DNA of 64,000 nucleotides from Clostridiales bacterium (GTDB lineage Bacteria > Bacillota > Clostridia > Christensenellales > Aristaeellaceae): the NCBI GenBank assembly GCA_024684375.1, contig JAIKWZ010000033.1:19620-83619 (forward strand). Direction: 5' to 3'. The translations under genes and the position numbers were made by a program. The notes beneath the pieces are model-generated. The model had not been told where the DNA came from. It was given only the letters and a program-made list of their open reading frames with translations, and did no database searches. Of the stretch, positions 1-8,900 are shown one piece after another. Position 1 is the first letter of the stretch. Each line of letters opens with the position of its first letter.

Positions 1-7
1 ATAAAAA

Positions 8-32
8 ACTCCGGAGCTCTTCGCTCCGGAGT
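8..32. terminator. bidirectional hairpin terminator
   Basis: A perfect 10-bp stem (ACTCCGGAGC) with a 5-base loop is flanked by A-runs on the left and T-runs on the right, so it can end transcription in both directions. It lies just past the stop of the minus-strand membrane protein gene and would also end whatever enters from the left edge. Confidence 0.9.
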
Positions 33-46
33 TTTTTCTTCATAGA

Positions 47-358
47 CTATTCTTCTTCAACATAAGTTGTCTTGCGTCTGACGTCTTTCTTTTTCAGCGA
101 AACCAGTTCGTCGCTATTCTGTATGAGCTGGCCAAGGCCGTAGGTCAGCCAGCTGCCGATCCAGCTGAACAGCGAGCCCAGGATCATCATGCCGAAACCC
201 GACAGAATGTAAATGACTTTCGCATCGGAATTATAACGGCTCGACATCGATGCCCCGGCTATGATCATAACTATGCCTCCGATGATGCTGCCGATGATGC
301 CTATCCAGCATACTACCTTAGCCAGGCCTTTGATCTTGCCGCCGATATTGTTCCACAT
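47..358 (-). CDS. small membrane protein of unknown function
   Basis: The 103-residue product has two clear hydrophobic segments (about residues 14-36 and 48-72) and a charged tail rich in Lys, Arg and Glu, so it is probably an integral inner-membrane protein with a cytoplasmic C-terminus. The start ATG has a GGAGGG site about 8 bases upstream. It is a single-gene unit ending at the hairpin at 8-32. I recognise no specific family and the function is unknown. Confidence 0.7.
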   Translation of the reverse strand: MWNNIGGKIKGLAKVVCWIGIIGSIIGGIVMIIAGASMSSRYNSDAKVIYILSGFGMMILGSLFSWIGSWLTYGLGQLIQNSDELVSLKKKDVRRKTTYVEEE

Positions 359-481
359 ACTGCATTCCCTCCATTGTTTTGATATTGCTCATGAAGCTGT
401 TTTTAGTATATCTTAATTATATAAACTTAGATTAACGCAAGAATTAAATAGTTATTACAAATGCCCCTTTCCCGCGTCCGC

Positions 482-510
482 TTGACAAATCTTCGGCTTT
501 TGATTATCAT
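482..510 (+). promoter_or_regulatory. sigma-A promoter of uxaC
   Basis: TTGACA at 482-487 and TATCAT at 505-510 are separated by exactly 17 bases, upstream of uxaC. The leader between about 517 and 587 contains competing GC-rich inverted repeats around 528-570, but matches no riboswitch I know. Confidence 0.7.
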
Positions 511-587
511 TTACCGTAGGTTTTTGGGCGGAAATTACGCGGCTTCGCCCTCCATCCGCCGTTTGCCGCAGCGGCTCAGGAGCTTAA

Positions 588-1991
588 ATGAAACAGTTCA
601 TGGACAAGGATTTCCTGCTTTCCACTCCCACCGCCCGCACTCTGTATCATGAATACGCGGAAAAAATGCCCATAATAGACTACCACTGCCATCTCTCCCC
701 CAAAGAGATCGCCGAGAACAAGCCCTTCAAAAACGCTACCCAGCTGTTCCTGGGCGGAGACCACTACAAGTGGCGCTTTATGGCCTCGCTGGGCGTCGAC
801 GACAAATTCATTCGCGGCGACGGAGACGATTTCGAAAAATTCCGGCTTTACGCGAAGTGCATTTCGCTTGCCATAGGCAATCCTCTGTACCACTGGACCC
901 ACCTGGAGCTGAAGCGTGTCTTCGGCATCGACACCGTGCTTAACGAGTCCACGGCGCGTGAGATCTACGACCGCTGCAACGCGCTTTTGGCGACGCCCGA
1001 CTTCCTGCCCCGAAAGCTCATAGAGCGTTTTGACGTGCGCGTGGTATGCACCACCGACGATCCCGCAGACACCCTCGTTTACCACGAAAAACTGGCCAAG
1101 GACACTTCTTTCCCCGTTAAGGTACTGCCGACATTCCGTCCCGACAAGGCGGTAAAGATCAATTTGGAAGGTTTCAGGGAGTATATCTCTCTGCTTTCCG
1201 ACATGAGCGGCGTGAAGATCGCTTCCGCGAAAGATGTGCTGGACGCGCTGGCTCTGCGGGCGGAGTATTTTCACGACCGCGGCTGCCGCATTTCAGACCA
1301 TGCGCTTGATACTGTGCCATTCGAAGAAAACTGTGAGGCGCTTGCGCAGGAGGCTTTCGAAAAAGCCATGCGCGGCGAAGCCCTGAGCGAAAAGGAGACT
1401 GACGCCTACCGCACCTACATAATGATCGGTCTGGGAGAGATCTATTCTAAACTGGGCTGGGCTCAGCAGTACCATATGAACGCTCAGCGCAACAACAACA
1501 CGCTCATATTCAAAAAATATGGCCCCGACGTGGGCTTCGACTCTATTTCCGACGCGCCCATCAGCGGCAAACTGTGCAGGCTGCTTGATGCCCAGGAAGT
1601 TAAGGGCTGCCTGCCCAAGACCATCCTCTACACACTGAATCCCGCCGCCAATTACATCTTGGGCACCGCGATCGGCAATTACCAGACCAAGGGCGGCATA
1701 GCGGGCAAGATCCAGTTCGGTTCCGCCTGGTGGTTCTGCGACCAGAAGGAAGGTATGTACGAGCACATGAAGACCCTGGCCGCGCTGGGAGCGCTCAGCG
1801 CGTTCGTGGGCATGCTCACCGACAGCCGCTCTTTCGTGAGCTACCCCCGCCACGAGTACTTCCGCCGCATACTGTGCGACCTGCTCGGCCAGTGGGTGGA
1901 AAACGGCGAATATCCCGCCGACATGCCCACGCTTAAGCTTATAGTCGAAAACATCTGCTACGGCAACGCAGCCAGCTACTTCAGCTTCTGA
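588..1991 (+). CDS. uxaC: glucuronate isomerase
   Basis: UxaC interconverts D-glucuronate and D-fructuronate (and D-galacturonate and D-tagaturonate), the first cytoplasmic step in uronate catabolism. The 467-residue length is normal for the family. The early YHCHLSPKEI motif is the metal-binding start of the amidohydrolase-type barrel, and later stretches such as GSAWWF and the C-terminal YGNAASYF are typical. AGGAG precedes the ATG. The stop overlaps the ATG of the fumarase alpha gene (TGATG), so the two are translationally coupled. No uxaB or uxuA is nearby. Confidence 0.95.
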   Translation: MKQFMDKDFLLSTPTARTLYHEYAEKMPIIDYHCHLSPKEIAENKPFKNATQLFLGGDHYKWRFMASLGVDDKFIRGDGDDFEKFRLYAKCISLAIGNPLYHWTHLELKRVFGIDTVLNESTAREIYDRCNALLATPDFLPRKLIERFDVRVVCTTDDPADTLVYHEKLAKDTSFPVKVLPTFRPDKAVKINLEGFREYISLLSDMSGVKIASAKDVLDALALRAEYFHDRGCRISDHALDTVPFEENCEALAQEAFEKAMRGEALSEKETDAYRTYIMIGLGEIYSKLGWAQQYHMNAQRNNNTLIFKKYGPDVGFDSISDAPISGKLCRLLDAQEVKGCLPKTILYTLNPAANYILGTAIGNYQTKGGIAGKIQFGSAWWFCDQKEGMYEHMKTLAALGALSAFVGMLTDSRSFVSYPRHEYFRRILCDLLGQWVENGEYPADMPTLKLIVENICYGNAASYFSF

Positions 1992-2833
1992 TGATCAGAG
2001 AAATAAGCGGTAAAGCAATAGCAGAAACCGTGGAAAAGCTCATACTCCGCTCGGAGTATGAGCTTGATCCTGCTTTGGTGAATGCGGTAGAGGCATCGTA
2101 CGATTCTGAAGACTGTCCCGCCGGCAAATACGCGCTTGGCCAATTGCTGGAAAACTACCGTATCGCCAAAGCGGAACATGTCGCCATCTGTCAGGACACG
2201 GGCATGTGCGTGGTGTTCTGTGAACTTGGGCAGGACGCGCACATATCCGGCGGCTCGTTTGAGGACGCTATAAACGAAGGAGTGCGCCGGGCCTATCGGG
2301 GGCTGCGAAAGAGCGTGGTCAAAGATCCCCTGTATGACCGGAGCAACACTCTTGACAACACCCCCGCCGTGATATACACCCGCTTAGTGCCGGGCGACCG
2401 CCTTTCCCTGACTGTCATCTGCAAGGGATTCGGGAGCGAAAACATGTCCGCTATAAAAATGCTGCCGCCTTCCGCGGGCGAGCAGGGAGTCGTCGATTTT
2501 GCTGTGAACACGGTCAGGCGCGCGGGCGCGAACCCCTGCCCGCCAATGATCCTCGGGGTAGCTATAGGCGGCACGTTTGAGCAGGCGGCGCTGTATGCCA
2601 AGCTGATGACCGCCCGCCCCTTTGATGAGGAGAACCCCTCTCCCGCCTACGCAGCGCTTGAAAAAACGCTGCTTGAGAAGCTCAACGCTCTGAATATCGG
2701 CGCGGCCGGCTTCGGAGGCAAAGCCACCTGCCTTAAGGTGAACATCTGCGCCCTGCCCACCCACATCGCGGGTATGCCCGTGGCGATCAACGTGTGCTGT
2801 CACGCCTCCCGCCACGCGAAGGCGGTGATATGA
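1991..2833 (+). CDS. class I fumarate hydratase / tartrate dehydratase, alpha subunit
   Basis: This is the alpha subunit of the two-subunit, oxygen-sensitive [4Fe-4S] hydro-lyase family (FumA N-terminal type / TtdA). It converts fumarate to malate, or dehydrates L-tartrate in some members. The 280-residue protein carries the family hallmark CQDTGM near residues 63-68 and Cys residues suited to cluster binding. Its start overlaps the uxaC stop and its stop overlaps the ATG of the beta subunit (ATGA), so the three genes form one operon. Fumarase is the more likely activity, but sequence alone does not separate it from tartrate dehydratase. Confidence 0.9.
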   Translation: MIREISGKAIAETVEKLILRSEYELDPALVNAVEASYDSEDCPAGKYALGQLLENYRIAKAEHVAICQDTGMCVVFCELGQDAHISGGSFEDAINEGVRRAYRGLRKSVVKDPLYDRSNTLDNTPAVIYTRLVPGDRLSLTVICKGFGSENMSAIKMLPPSAGEQGVVDFAVNTVRRAGANPCPPMILGVAIGGTFEQAALYAKLMTARPFDEENPSPAYAALEKTLLEKLNALNIGAAGFGGKATCLKVNICALPTHIAGMPVAINVCCHASRHAKAVI

Positions 2834-3363
2834 TGGAGCTTAAGCGCCTTACGCTTCCCCTGACGGAGGCGGATATCCTCTCCCTGCGGGCAGGCGACTG
2901 CGTGCTGCTCAGCGGCGTAGTCTGCACCGCACGGGACGCTGCCCACAAGCGCCTCGTCGAAGCGCTGGACAGGGGCGCAGACCTGCCCATTGCCCTTAAC
3001 AACGCCGCCATATACTACTGCGGCCCTGCCCCGGCGCCTGAAGGCTGGGTCATTGGCCCTGCCGGTCCCACGACCTCCTACCGCATGGACGCGTACACCC
3101 CCCGCCTGATCGGCGAAGGGCTTAAGGTGATGATAGGCAAAGGCCAGCGTTCAAAGGAAGTCATGGACGCGATCAGGACGCACGGATGCGTTTACTTTGC
3201 CGCTGTGGGCGGCGCTGCGGCGCTGCTTTCAAAGCACATCACCGCCTGCGAGACCGTCGCATATGAAGACCTCGGCGCGGAAGCGATACGCAGGCTCACA
3301 CTGAGTGATTTCCCCGTAGCCGTAGCGGCTGACTGCAAAGGGAACAGCATATACAAAAACTAA
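2830..3363 (+). CDS. class I fumarate hydratase / tartrate dehydratase, beta subunit
   Basis: This is the partner beta subunit (FumA C-terminal / TtdB type), 177 residues from the ATG that overlaps the alpha stop. GPTTSYRMD and KGQRSKEVMD are characteristic of the family and line the substrate pocket. An ATG 36 bases further upstream lies inside the alpha gene and lacks a ribosome binding site, so the overlapping ATG (2830 or the adjacent 2833) is preferred. It ends at a hairpin shared with the convergent udk gene. Confidence 0.9.
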   Translation: MMELKRLTLPLTEADILSLRAGDCVLLSGVVCTARDAAHKRLVEALDRGADLPIALNNAAIYYCGPAPAPEGWVIGPAGPTTSYRMDAYTPRLIGEGLKVMIGKGQRSKEVMDAIRTHGCVYFAAVGGAAALLSKHITACETVAYEDLGAEAIRRLTLSDFPVAVAADCKGNSIYKN

Positions 3364-3389
3364 AACAGGACGCACACTGCGCCCTGTTT
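3363..3389. terminator. bidirectional terminator between fumarase and udk
   Basis: AAACAGGACGCA pairs with TGCGCCCTGTTT with one mismatch, giving an A-run on one side and a T-run on the other. It sits between convergent genes and fits termination in both directions. Confidence 0.8.
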
Positions 3390-3404
3390 ATCTGTTTGTT
3401 CCGG

Positions 3405-4019
3405 TTATTCAGGCTTAAAGCCTCCGTTTATATACGCCGCCAGCATATCGCTTATCTTGGCGTTTTTCCCGCCCCTTGCCACGATCACGTCCGCGTAGTT
3501 CACATAAGCGCGGATGTATTTTTCGTACATGGGCTTGACAGTGGAAAGATACTGGGTCTCAATGCCCGCTATATCGCGCCCGCGCTCCACTATGTCACGC
3601 TTTATGCGCCTTAACAGGCAGATGTCCGGGTCAACGCTGATGTAGATCTTAAAATCCATCATGTCACGCAGCCGCTCGTCGTGGAATGCGTGTATACCCT
3701 CGATTATCACCGTGTCAGGCGGGTATATGAGCTCGTCCGGCAGGTCTGCCCGGCAGTGATGGGCGTAATCGTACGCCTTGCGGGTGATTGGTTTGCCTTC
3801 TTTAAGGCAGGTGATGTCGTACAGCAGCTCGTCGTGCTCGAACACGCCGGGTTCGTCGTAGTTGATCTTGCTGCGCTCCTCAAAGGGAAGGTAGGCATGA
3901 TCCCGGTAATAGGCGTCCTGATTCAGCAGCAGCGTATTGCCTTTTAATTTCTGCTGCAGTTCCTTTGCCAAAGTGCTCTTGCCCGAGCCGCTTGCGCCGC
4001 AGATGCCGATTATCAGCAT
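3405..4019 (-). CDS. udk: uridine kinase
   Basis: Phosphorylates uridine (and cytidine) to UMP/CMP in pyrimidine salvage. The P-loop GASGSGKST lies at residues 8-16, followed by NQDAYYRDH and NYDEPGVFEHD, the nucleoside-binding signatures of this P-loop kinase family. The length of 204 residues is normal. The start overlaps the 3' end of recN by 7 bases, so udk is the last gene of the long minus-strand housekeeping transcript, ended by the hairpin at 3363-3389. In many relatives recN is instead followed by spoIVB and spo0A. Confidence 0.9.
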   Translation of the reverse strand: MLIIGICGASGSGKSTLAKELQQKLKGNTLLLNQDAYYRDHAYLPFEERSKINYDEPGVFEHDELLYDITCLKEGKPITRKAYDYAHHCRADLPDELIYPPDTVIIEGIHAFHDERLRDMMDFKIYISVDPDICLLRRIKRDIVERGRDIAGIETQYLSTVKPMYEKYIRAYVNYADVIVARGGKNAKISDMLAAYINGGFKPE

Positions 4020-5713
4020 TTTCTCAGCTCCTTTTTGGTTTGTACCGCGCGCTCCAGCAGGACTTTTGCGTGATTAACCGCGCTTACGTCGCTGCTCTCG
4101 CCGCCAATCAGACGGGTGACTTCCTTAAGCCGCCCCTCGTCGTCCAGCCGTCTTACCACCGAGACCGTGCGCTCACCCTCCTGGTATTTTTCCACCATGA
4201 ACTGGGTGTCGCTCAGCGCCGCGATCTGCGCAAGATGGGTCACGCAGATGACCTGCCTGTCCCCCGCCAGAAGCGCCAGCTTTTCGCCTACAGTCTGCGC
4301 CATGCGGCCTGAAATGCCCGTGTCGATCTCGTCGAATATCAGCGTTTCGATACCGTCGCCCGCCGCAAGCACCACCTTGAGCGCCAGCATGAAACGGGAC
4401 ATTTCGCCTCCCGAAGCGATGTCCTTCAAGGGTTTCATAGGCTCCCCGGGGTTGGTGGAGATTACAAACTCCACTTCCTCGGCGCCTCTTGCGCAGGGAG
4501 GCACAGGTGTCAGCTGCACTTTGAGCACAGCTTTTTCCATACCCAGATCCTTAAGCTGCTCCATTATGGCCTTCTCAAGCCCCGAAGCGGCAGTCCTGCG
4601 TGCGGATGTCAGCTTCGCGGCAGTACTGACAAGCGTTTTTTCGGCCTCCTCAAGGCGCGCCTCCAGCTCTTCGCGCTTAAAGTCTATGTTGGCGAGCTCG
4701 TCCAGCTCTTCCTGTGCCTTCTGGGCATAAGCGATCACGTCGTCTATCTCAGGGCCGTACTTGCGCTTGAGCTTTTTAAGCTTTTCAAGCCTTTCGTACA
4801 CCCTGTCCGCCTGTGCAGGGTCAAATGACAGCTCCTCAAACGCGCTTTGGACCTCGTAGCCTATGTCCCTGACCTGGCTGAGCGCTTCTTCCAGCCTGTC
4901 TGCCAGCACGGCGTATTTCTCGTCCAGCTCCGCTATATCGGAAAGCGCGTTCAGCGCTCTCTCCATGCTCTCCTGCGCGCTTATGCTCTTGCCGCCCAGG
5001 TACAGCCTTTCGTACGCCGTGCGCACGTTCTGGCTCAGCTTCTCGCTGTTCTCGAACAGGCGGCCCTGGCGTTCCAGTTCCTCTTCTTCGCCCTTTTTTA
5101 GCTTGGCGGCCTTGATCTCCTTAAGCTGCATCTCAAGGGTGTCCTGCCGCTGTGAAAGAGTCTTTTCGTCCTGAGAAAGACGTTCGAGCTCCGCTTTGAG
5201 CCCTGACCAGGCGAAGTACGCCTCCTGCGTGTCGGTCCTGAGCTTAAGCAGTTCCTTTCCTCCGAAGGCGTCCAGATATTCCATGTGCTCTCTGACGTTG
5301 AGCAGCCTTTGGTGCTCCTGCTGGCCGTGCAGGTCTATAAGCAGAGAGGTGAATTCCCTGACTGTGTTGAGCGGAACCAGAGCGCCGTTTATCCGGCACA
5401 GGCTCTTGCCCTGATTCGTGACCTCCCGCGTCACCTCGGCAAAGCCGTCATCGTATTCAATCTCCATTTCGTCGAGGAACGCTTTGGCTTTTTCGCTTTC
5501 GCTTATATCGAACAGCGCACGGACTCTTGCCTTGTCCGTGCCCGCCCTTACCAGCTCGCGGCCGCCCCGGTGCCCCAGCGCCAGATTGACGCTGTCCACC
5601 ACTATACTTTTCCCTGCGCCCGTCTCGCCAGTCAACGTATTGAGCCCCCGCGTAAGCTCTATGCGGAGGCTGTCGATAAGCGCGATATTGCGAATGTCCA
5701 GTTCAAGCAGCAT
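4013..5713 (-). CDS. recN: DNA repair protein RecN
   Basis: SMC-like ATPase that gathers at double-strand breaks and promotes recombinational repair. The 566-residue protein has the Walker A motif GETGAGKS at residues 31-38, a long coiled-coil middle (about 150-370), the ABC signature SGGEMSRFMLAL and the Walker B IFDEIDTGISG. Its length is typical. It lies directly downstream of argR with a one-base gap, the usual clostridial order. Confidence 0.95.
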   Translation of the reverse strand: MLLELDIRNIALIDSLRIELTRGLNTLTGETGAGKSIVVDSVNLALGHRGGRELVRAGTDKARVRALFDISESEKAKAFLDEMEIEYDDGFAEVTREVTNQGKSLCRINGALVPLNTVREFTSLLIDLHGQQEHQRLLNVREHMEYLDAFGGKELLKLRTDTQEAYFAWSGLKAELERLSQDEKTLSQRQDTLEMQLKEIKAAKLKKGEEEELERQGRLFENSEKLSQNVRTAYERLYLGGKSISAQESMERALNALSDIAELDEKYAVLADRLEEALSQVRDIGYEVQSAFEELSFDPAQADRVYERLEKLKKLKRKYGPEIDDVIAYAQKAQEELDELANIDFKREELEARLEEAEKTLVSTAAKLTSARRTAASGLEKAIMEQLKDLGMEKAVLKVQLTPVPPCARGAEEVEFVISTNPGEPMKPLKDIASGGEMSRFMLALKVVLAAGDGIETLIFDEIDTGISGRMAQTVGEKLALLAGDRQVICVTHLAQIAALSDTQFMVEKYQEGERTVSVVRRLDDEGRLKEVTRLIGGESSDVSAVNHAKVLLERAVQTKKELRKC

Positions 5714-5714
5714 T

Positions 5715-6173
5715 TCAGAAACGCTTTCCCGTAAGTTCCTTCAGGCGGGCTGCCACGTCGTCCGTGTCCTCAAGGTTTTTTATTATAGCCAGCACAGTGT
5801 TCTCCCCGGCGATTGTGCCGATTATTTCCGGCCATTGCAGATTGTCTATAGCCTCGGCGGCAGTCTGCGCAGCGGCAGTAATGGTCTTAAGCACCACCAG
5901 GTTTCCCGCAGCATTCACGCTGGTCACCAATTCGGAAAAAATGCGCAGGTATCTGTCTTTCCCTTCGTTTTCCTCAGCTCCGCCCGCAGTGTATCTGTAT
6001 GTACCGTGATTAGTGGCGGTTTTTATAAGTTTGAGTTCCCTTATATCCCTGGAAACGGTCGCCTGCGTCACGTTTATACCAGCCTCGGACAGTGCCCTGG
6101 TCAGCCCCTCCTGGGTGTCTATCTCCTGTGATGCGATTATTTCAAGTATCAGGGCGTGGCGTTTAACCTTCAT
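5715..6173 (-). CDS. argR: arginine repressor ArgR
   Basis: Arginine-dependent hexameric regulator of arginine biosynthesis and catabolism. The N-terminal winged helix includes TQATVSRDIRELKL. The C-terminal half carries the arginine-binding and oligomerisation domain with GTIAGENTVLAI. The length (152 residues) is normal. The gene has its own promoter at 6205-6234, overlapped by palindromic TATAATTATA sequence similar to that before argG, so it is probably autoregulated. GGGAGG precedes the ATG. Confidence 0.95.
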   Translation of the reverse strand: MKVKRHALILEIIASQEIDTQEGLTRALSEAGINVTQATVSRDIRELKLIKTATNHGTYRYTAGGAEENEGKDRYLRIFSELVTSVNAAGNLVVLKTITAAAQTAAEAIDNLQWPEIIGTIAGENTVLAIIKNLEDTDDVAARLKELTGKRF

Positions 6174-6204
6174 GCTTATCCTCCCTGTTATTCATTGTGG
6201 TATA

Positions 6205-6234
6205 ATTATACATTATTTATACATTTATACGCAA
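6205..6234 (-). promoter_or_regulatory. argR promoter overlapping ARG-box-like operator
   Basis: On the minus strand TTGCGT (6234-6229) and TATAAT (6210-6205) are 18 bases apart. The -10 is embedded in the palindrome TATAATTATA (6201-6210), with further TGTATAAAT-like half-sites between the elements. The same TGTATAAT/ATTATACA words occur before argG (25008-25077), so this is read as an ArgR operator. The assignment of exact half-sites is inference. Confidence 0.65.
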
Positions 6235-6246
6235 CATCAAACGCCG

Positions 6247-7050
6247 CTAAATCCCAAACTTAACATGCGCCTCGCTAACAGCGCGCTGTATAGTTTCCTC
6301 GGAAACACCGCTAACACCTGGCCTGTTTTTCAGGTGCAGCAAAAACTCTATGTTGCCCTCCTGACCCGTTATCGGGGAAAAATCGAGCGCGGCAGGGCTG
6401 TAACCCTCGTTCTCACAAAACGATACTATGTCAGAAATCACGCGTATATGCGTTTGCGGATCCCTCACCACGCCTTTTTCGCCCACTTCTTCCCTGTTCG
6501 CCTCAAACTGGGGCTTGATCAGCGCCACGAAATCCGCCCCCGGAGCAAGCAGCCTCAACACGGGCGGGATTATCGCTTTGAGCGATATGAACGACACATC
6601 GGTGACACCCATATCGAGGGTTTCCGGAATGTCACCGGGCTTGAGCAGGCGCGCGTTCGTGCGCTCCATGACCCGTACTCTTTCGTCGCTTCTCAGCTTC
6701 CACGCAAGCAGGTTGTATCCCACGTCTACCGCGTAAACCCGTTTTGCGCCCCGGCTTAACAGCACTTGGGTGAAGCCGCCGGTAGAAGCGCCTATGTCCG
6801 CGCAGACCTTGTCCCGGGCAGAAATATCGAACACCTCGAACGCTTTCTCCAGCTTGTGAGCGCCGCGGCTGACCCAGGCATCCATGTCGCCCTTCAGCCG
6901 CAAAAGCGAGATCTCCCTAACTTTTTCGGATGGTTTCAGGATCTTCTGAGTGCCGTACAGCGCTCTGCCTTCCATTATCAGCGCCGAAGCTTTGGTCAGA
7001 TCCTCCGCAAGGCCCGCCTTTACAAGCGCTTTGTCTGCCCTCTCAGCCAC
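6247..7050 (-). CDS. tlyA: TlyA-family rRNA 2'-O-methyltransferase
   Basis: A 267-residue protein with an N-terminal S4 RNA-binding domain (about 5-60) and a C-terminal FtsJ/RrmJ-type methyltransferase fold: ADIGASTGGFTQVLL is the SAM-binding loop (about 89-103). Family members methylate ribose of rRNA cytidines. The start overlaps dxs by 8 bases, so the two are coupled. In many clostridia nadK follows tlyA. Here a 73-base promoter region and argR follow instead. Confidence 0.9.
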   Translation of the reverse strand: MAERADKALVKAGLAEDLTKASALIMEGRALYGTQKILKPSEKVREISLLRLKGDMDAWVSRGAHKLEKAFEVFDISARDKVCADIGASTGGFTQVLLSRGAKRVYAVDVGYNLLAWKLRSDERVRVMERTNARLLKPGDIPETLDMGVTDVSFISLKAIIPPVLRLLAPGADFVALIKPQFEANREEVGEKGVVRDPQTHIRVISDIVSFCENEGYSPAALDFSPITGQEGNIEFLLHLKNRPGVSGVSEETIQRAVSEAHVKFGI

Positions 7051-8896
7051 GCTCGCCCTCCTTCAAAGTCTCATACACTGCCCCAGCAACGCTTTCGGCG
7101 TCCAAAGCGCACATCTTCAGCTGCTCTTCTGCCGAGCCGGCAGGTATATACTTGTCGGGCACGCACAACAGGCGCACATGCACCCCTGCAGGAGCGCGGG
7201 ATGCGATCTCTTCCCCCAGACTGCCTGTACGGACGCTGTCCTCGAGCGTGAACACGAATCTGTTTTCAGCAAAAACCTGTTTAAGCAGCGCTTCGTCCAG
7301 AGGCTTGAGGAATCTGGCGTTCACTATCGCGCAGTCAATGCCTGATGAAGCCAGCTTGTCAGCTGCCTCATTGGCAGTTTTCAGCATCCTCCCGCAGCTT
7401 ATTATGCACGCGGCGTGCCCGTTCCTTGTTTTATCCCACTCGCCGATCCCAAACACAGCATCTGAATGTCCTTCCGGGAGGGATTTTGGGTACTTGACTG
7501 CAAAAGGCATATCAGCTTCAAGGCTCAGTTCCATCATTCGCTCAAGCTCGTTAATGCTTGCCGGCACCGCTACGCAAAGTCCCGGCAGTCCGCATAAAAG
7601 AGATGTATCGAACACGCCCTGATGTGTTTCTCCATCCGCGCCGTTAAGTCCGCTTCGGTCGATGAGAAGCGTCACTGGAGCGCGATTAAGGCAGATGTTG
7701 AGGTTTATCTGGTCGTAAGCGCGTTGCATAAAGGTAGAATACAGCGCCAGGTAAGGCTTCATCCCGTTCAGTGCCATACCCGCTGCCATTCCGGCAGCGT
7801 GGCCTTCCGCAATGCCTACGTCAAAGCACCTGTCCGGGAACGCGTCATTGAAGGCGGACAGTCCCGTTCCGTCCAGCATGGCGGCAGACACCGCGCAGAT
7901 CCTTTTGTTCGTCTCCGCCCTGCTTATCAACCAATTCGCGACCGCTTTCCCGCAGCTGTGCTCCGCCCTCGTTCTCAGGGGCTTGCCCGTGAGCCTGTCA
8001 AACGGCCCTACACCGTGGAACAGTCCCGGCGTTTCCTCCGCAGGCGGATAGCCCTTTCCCTTTTTTGTGACTACATGCACAAGAACGGGGACATCATACG
8101 TGAGCGCCTTTGAAAACACTCTTTCCATTTCCCCTATATCGTGTCCGTCTATGGGCCCCAGATATTCTATCTCAAGGCTCTCGAAAAACTGGTCTGACAC
8201 GAACAGAGCCTTAACGGCGTTTTTGATACGTGTAAACAGTCTTTCAGTAGATTTTCCTCCCTTCGGGAGGCGATAAATAAGCTTTTTTACGCTCTGTTTG
8301 AGACCTCGGTAACCGCCGCTCTGACGCATGCGGGTAAGGTGCTTGGCCAGAGACCCCACGTTTTTTGAAATGCTCATTTCGTTGTCGTTTAACACGATGA
8401 GCATTTTCGCGCAGCTGAGTCCTGCATCGTTGAGCGCCTCGTATACCATGCCTCCCGTCAGCGCTCCGTCCCCCAGCACAAGGGCGATGTTGCAGTCTTC
8501 TCCCCTGAGCTCCCGCGCTCGCGCCATTCCAAGCGCAAGGGATACCGAATCGCTGGCATGACCGCTGTTGACCTCGTCGTATTCGCTTTCGTCACGGCGG
8601 GTAAAGCCGCTTATGCCTCCTGCCTTCCGAAGCGAGCTGAAACGTTCATACCTGCCCGTTAACAGCTTGTGGGCGTAGCACTGATGCCCCACGTCGAATA
8701 AAAGCTTGTCTTTAGGCGCGTCCAAAACGCTGTGCAGGGCGATGGTAAGCTCCACCGCCCCTAAATTGCTCGCCAGATGTCCCCCGTTCCGGGACACTGT
8801 GTCTATGATCTTTTCCCTTATCTCCCCTGCCAGCGCCTGTTTTTCTTTCAGCGACAGGCTTTTGAGCTGCCGGGGAGAATCAATCTTCTCCAGCAT
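7043..8896 (-). CDS. dxs: 1-deoxy-D-xylulose-5-phosphate synthase
   Basis: Thiamine-diphosphate enzyme that condenses pyruvate and glyceraldehyde-3-phosphate in the first step of the MEP isoprenoid pathway. The 617 residues contain the ThDP motif GDGALTGGMVYEALND, the early SNLGAVELTIALH, and DRSGLNGADGETHQGVFD in the pyrimidine-binding domain. The length and order are canonical. It follows ispA with a 4-base gap and overlaps tlyA, placing isoprenoid precursor genes in one transcript. Confidence 0.97.
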   Translation of the reverse strand: MLEKIDSPRQLKSLSLKEKQALAGEIREKIIDTVSRNGGHLASNLGAVELTIALHSVLDAPKDKLLFDVGHQCYAHKLLTGRYERFSSLRKAGGISGFTRRDESEYDEVNSGHASDSVSLALGMARARELRGEDCNIALVLGDGALTGGMVYEALNDAGLSCAKMLIVLNDNEMSISKNVGSLAKHLTRMRQSGGYRGLKQSVKKLIYRLPKGGKSTERLFTRIKNAVKALFVSDQFFESLEIEYLGPIDGHDIGEMERVFSKALTYDVPVLVHVVTKKGKGYPPAEETPGLFHGVGPFDRLTGKPLRTRAEHSCGKAVANWLISRAETNKRICAVSAAMLDGTGLSAFNDAFPDRCFDVGIAEGHAAGMAAGMALNGMKPYLALYSTFMQRAYDQINLNICLNRAPVTLLIDRSGLNGADGETHQGVFDTSLLCGLPGLCVAVPASINELERMMELSLEADMPFAVKYPKSLPEGHSDAVFGIGEWDKTRNGHAACIISCGRMLKTANEAADKLASSGIDCAIVNARFLKPLDEALLKQVFAENRFVFTLEDSVRTGSLGEEIASRAPAGVHVRLLCVPDKYIPAGSAEEQLKMCALDAESVAGAVYETLKEGERG

Positions 8897-8900
8897 GTTG

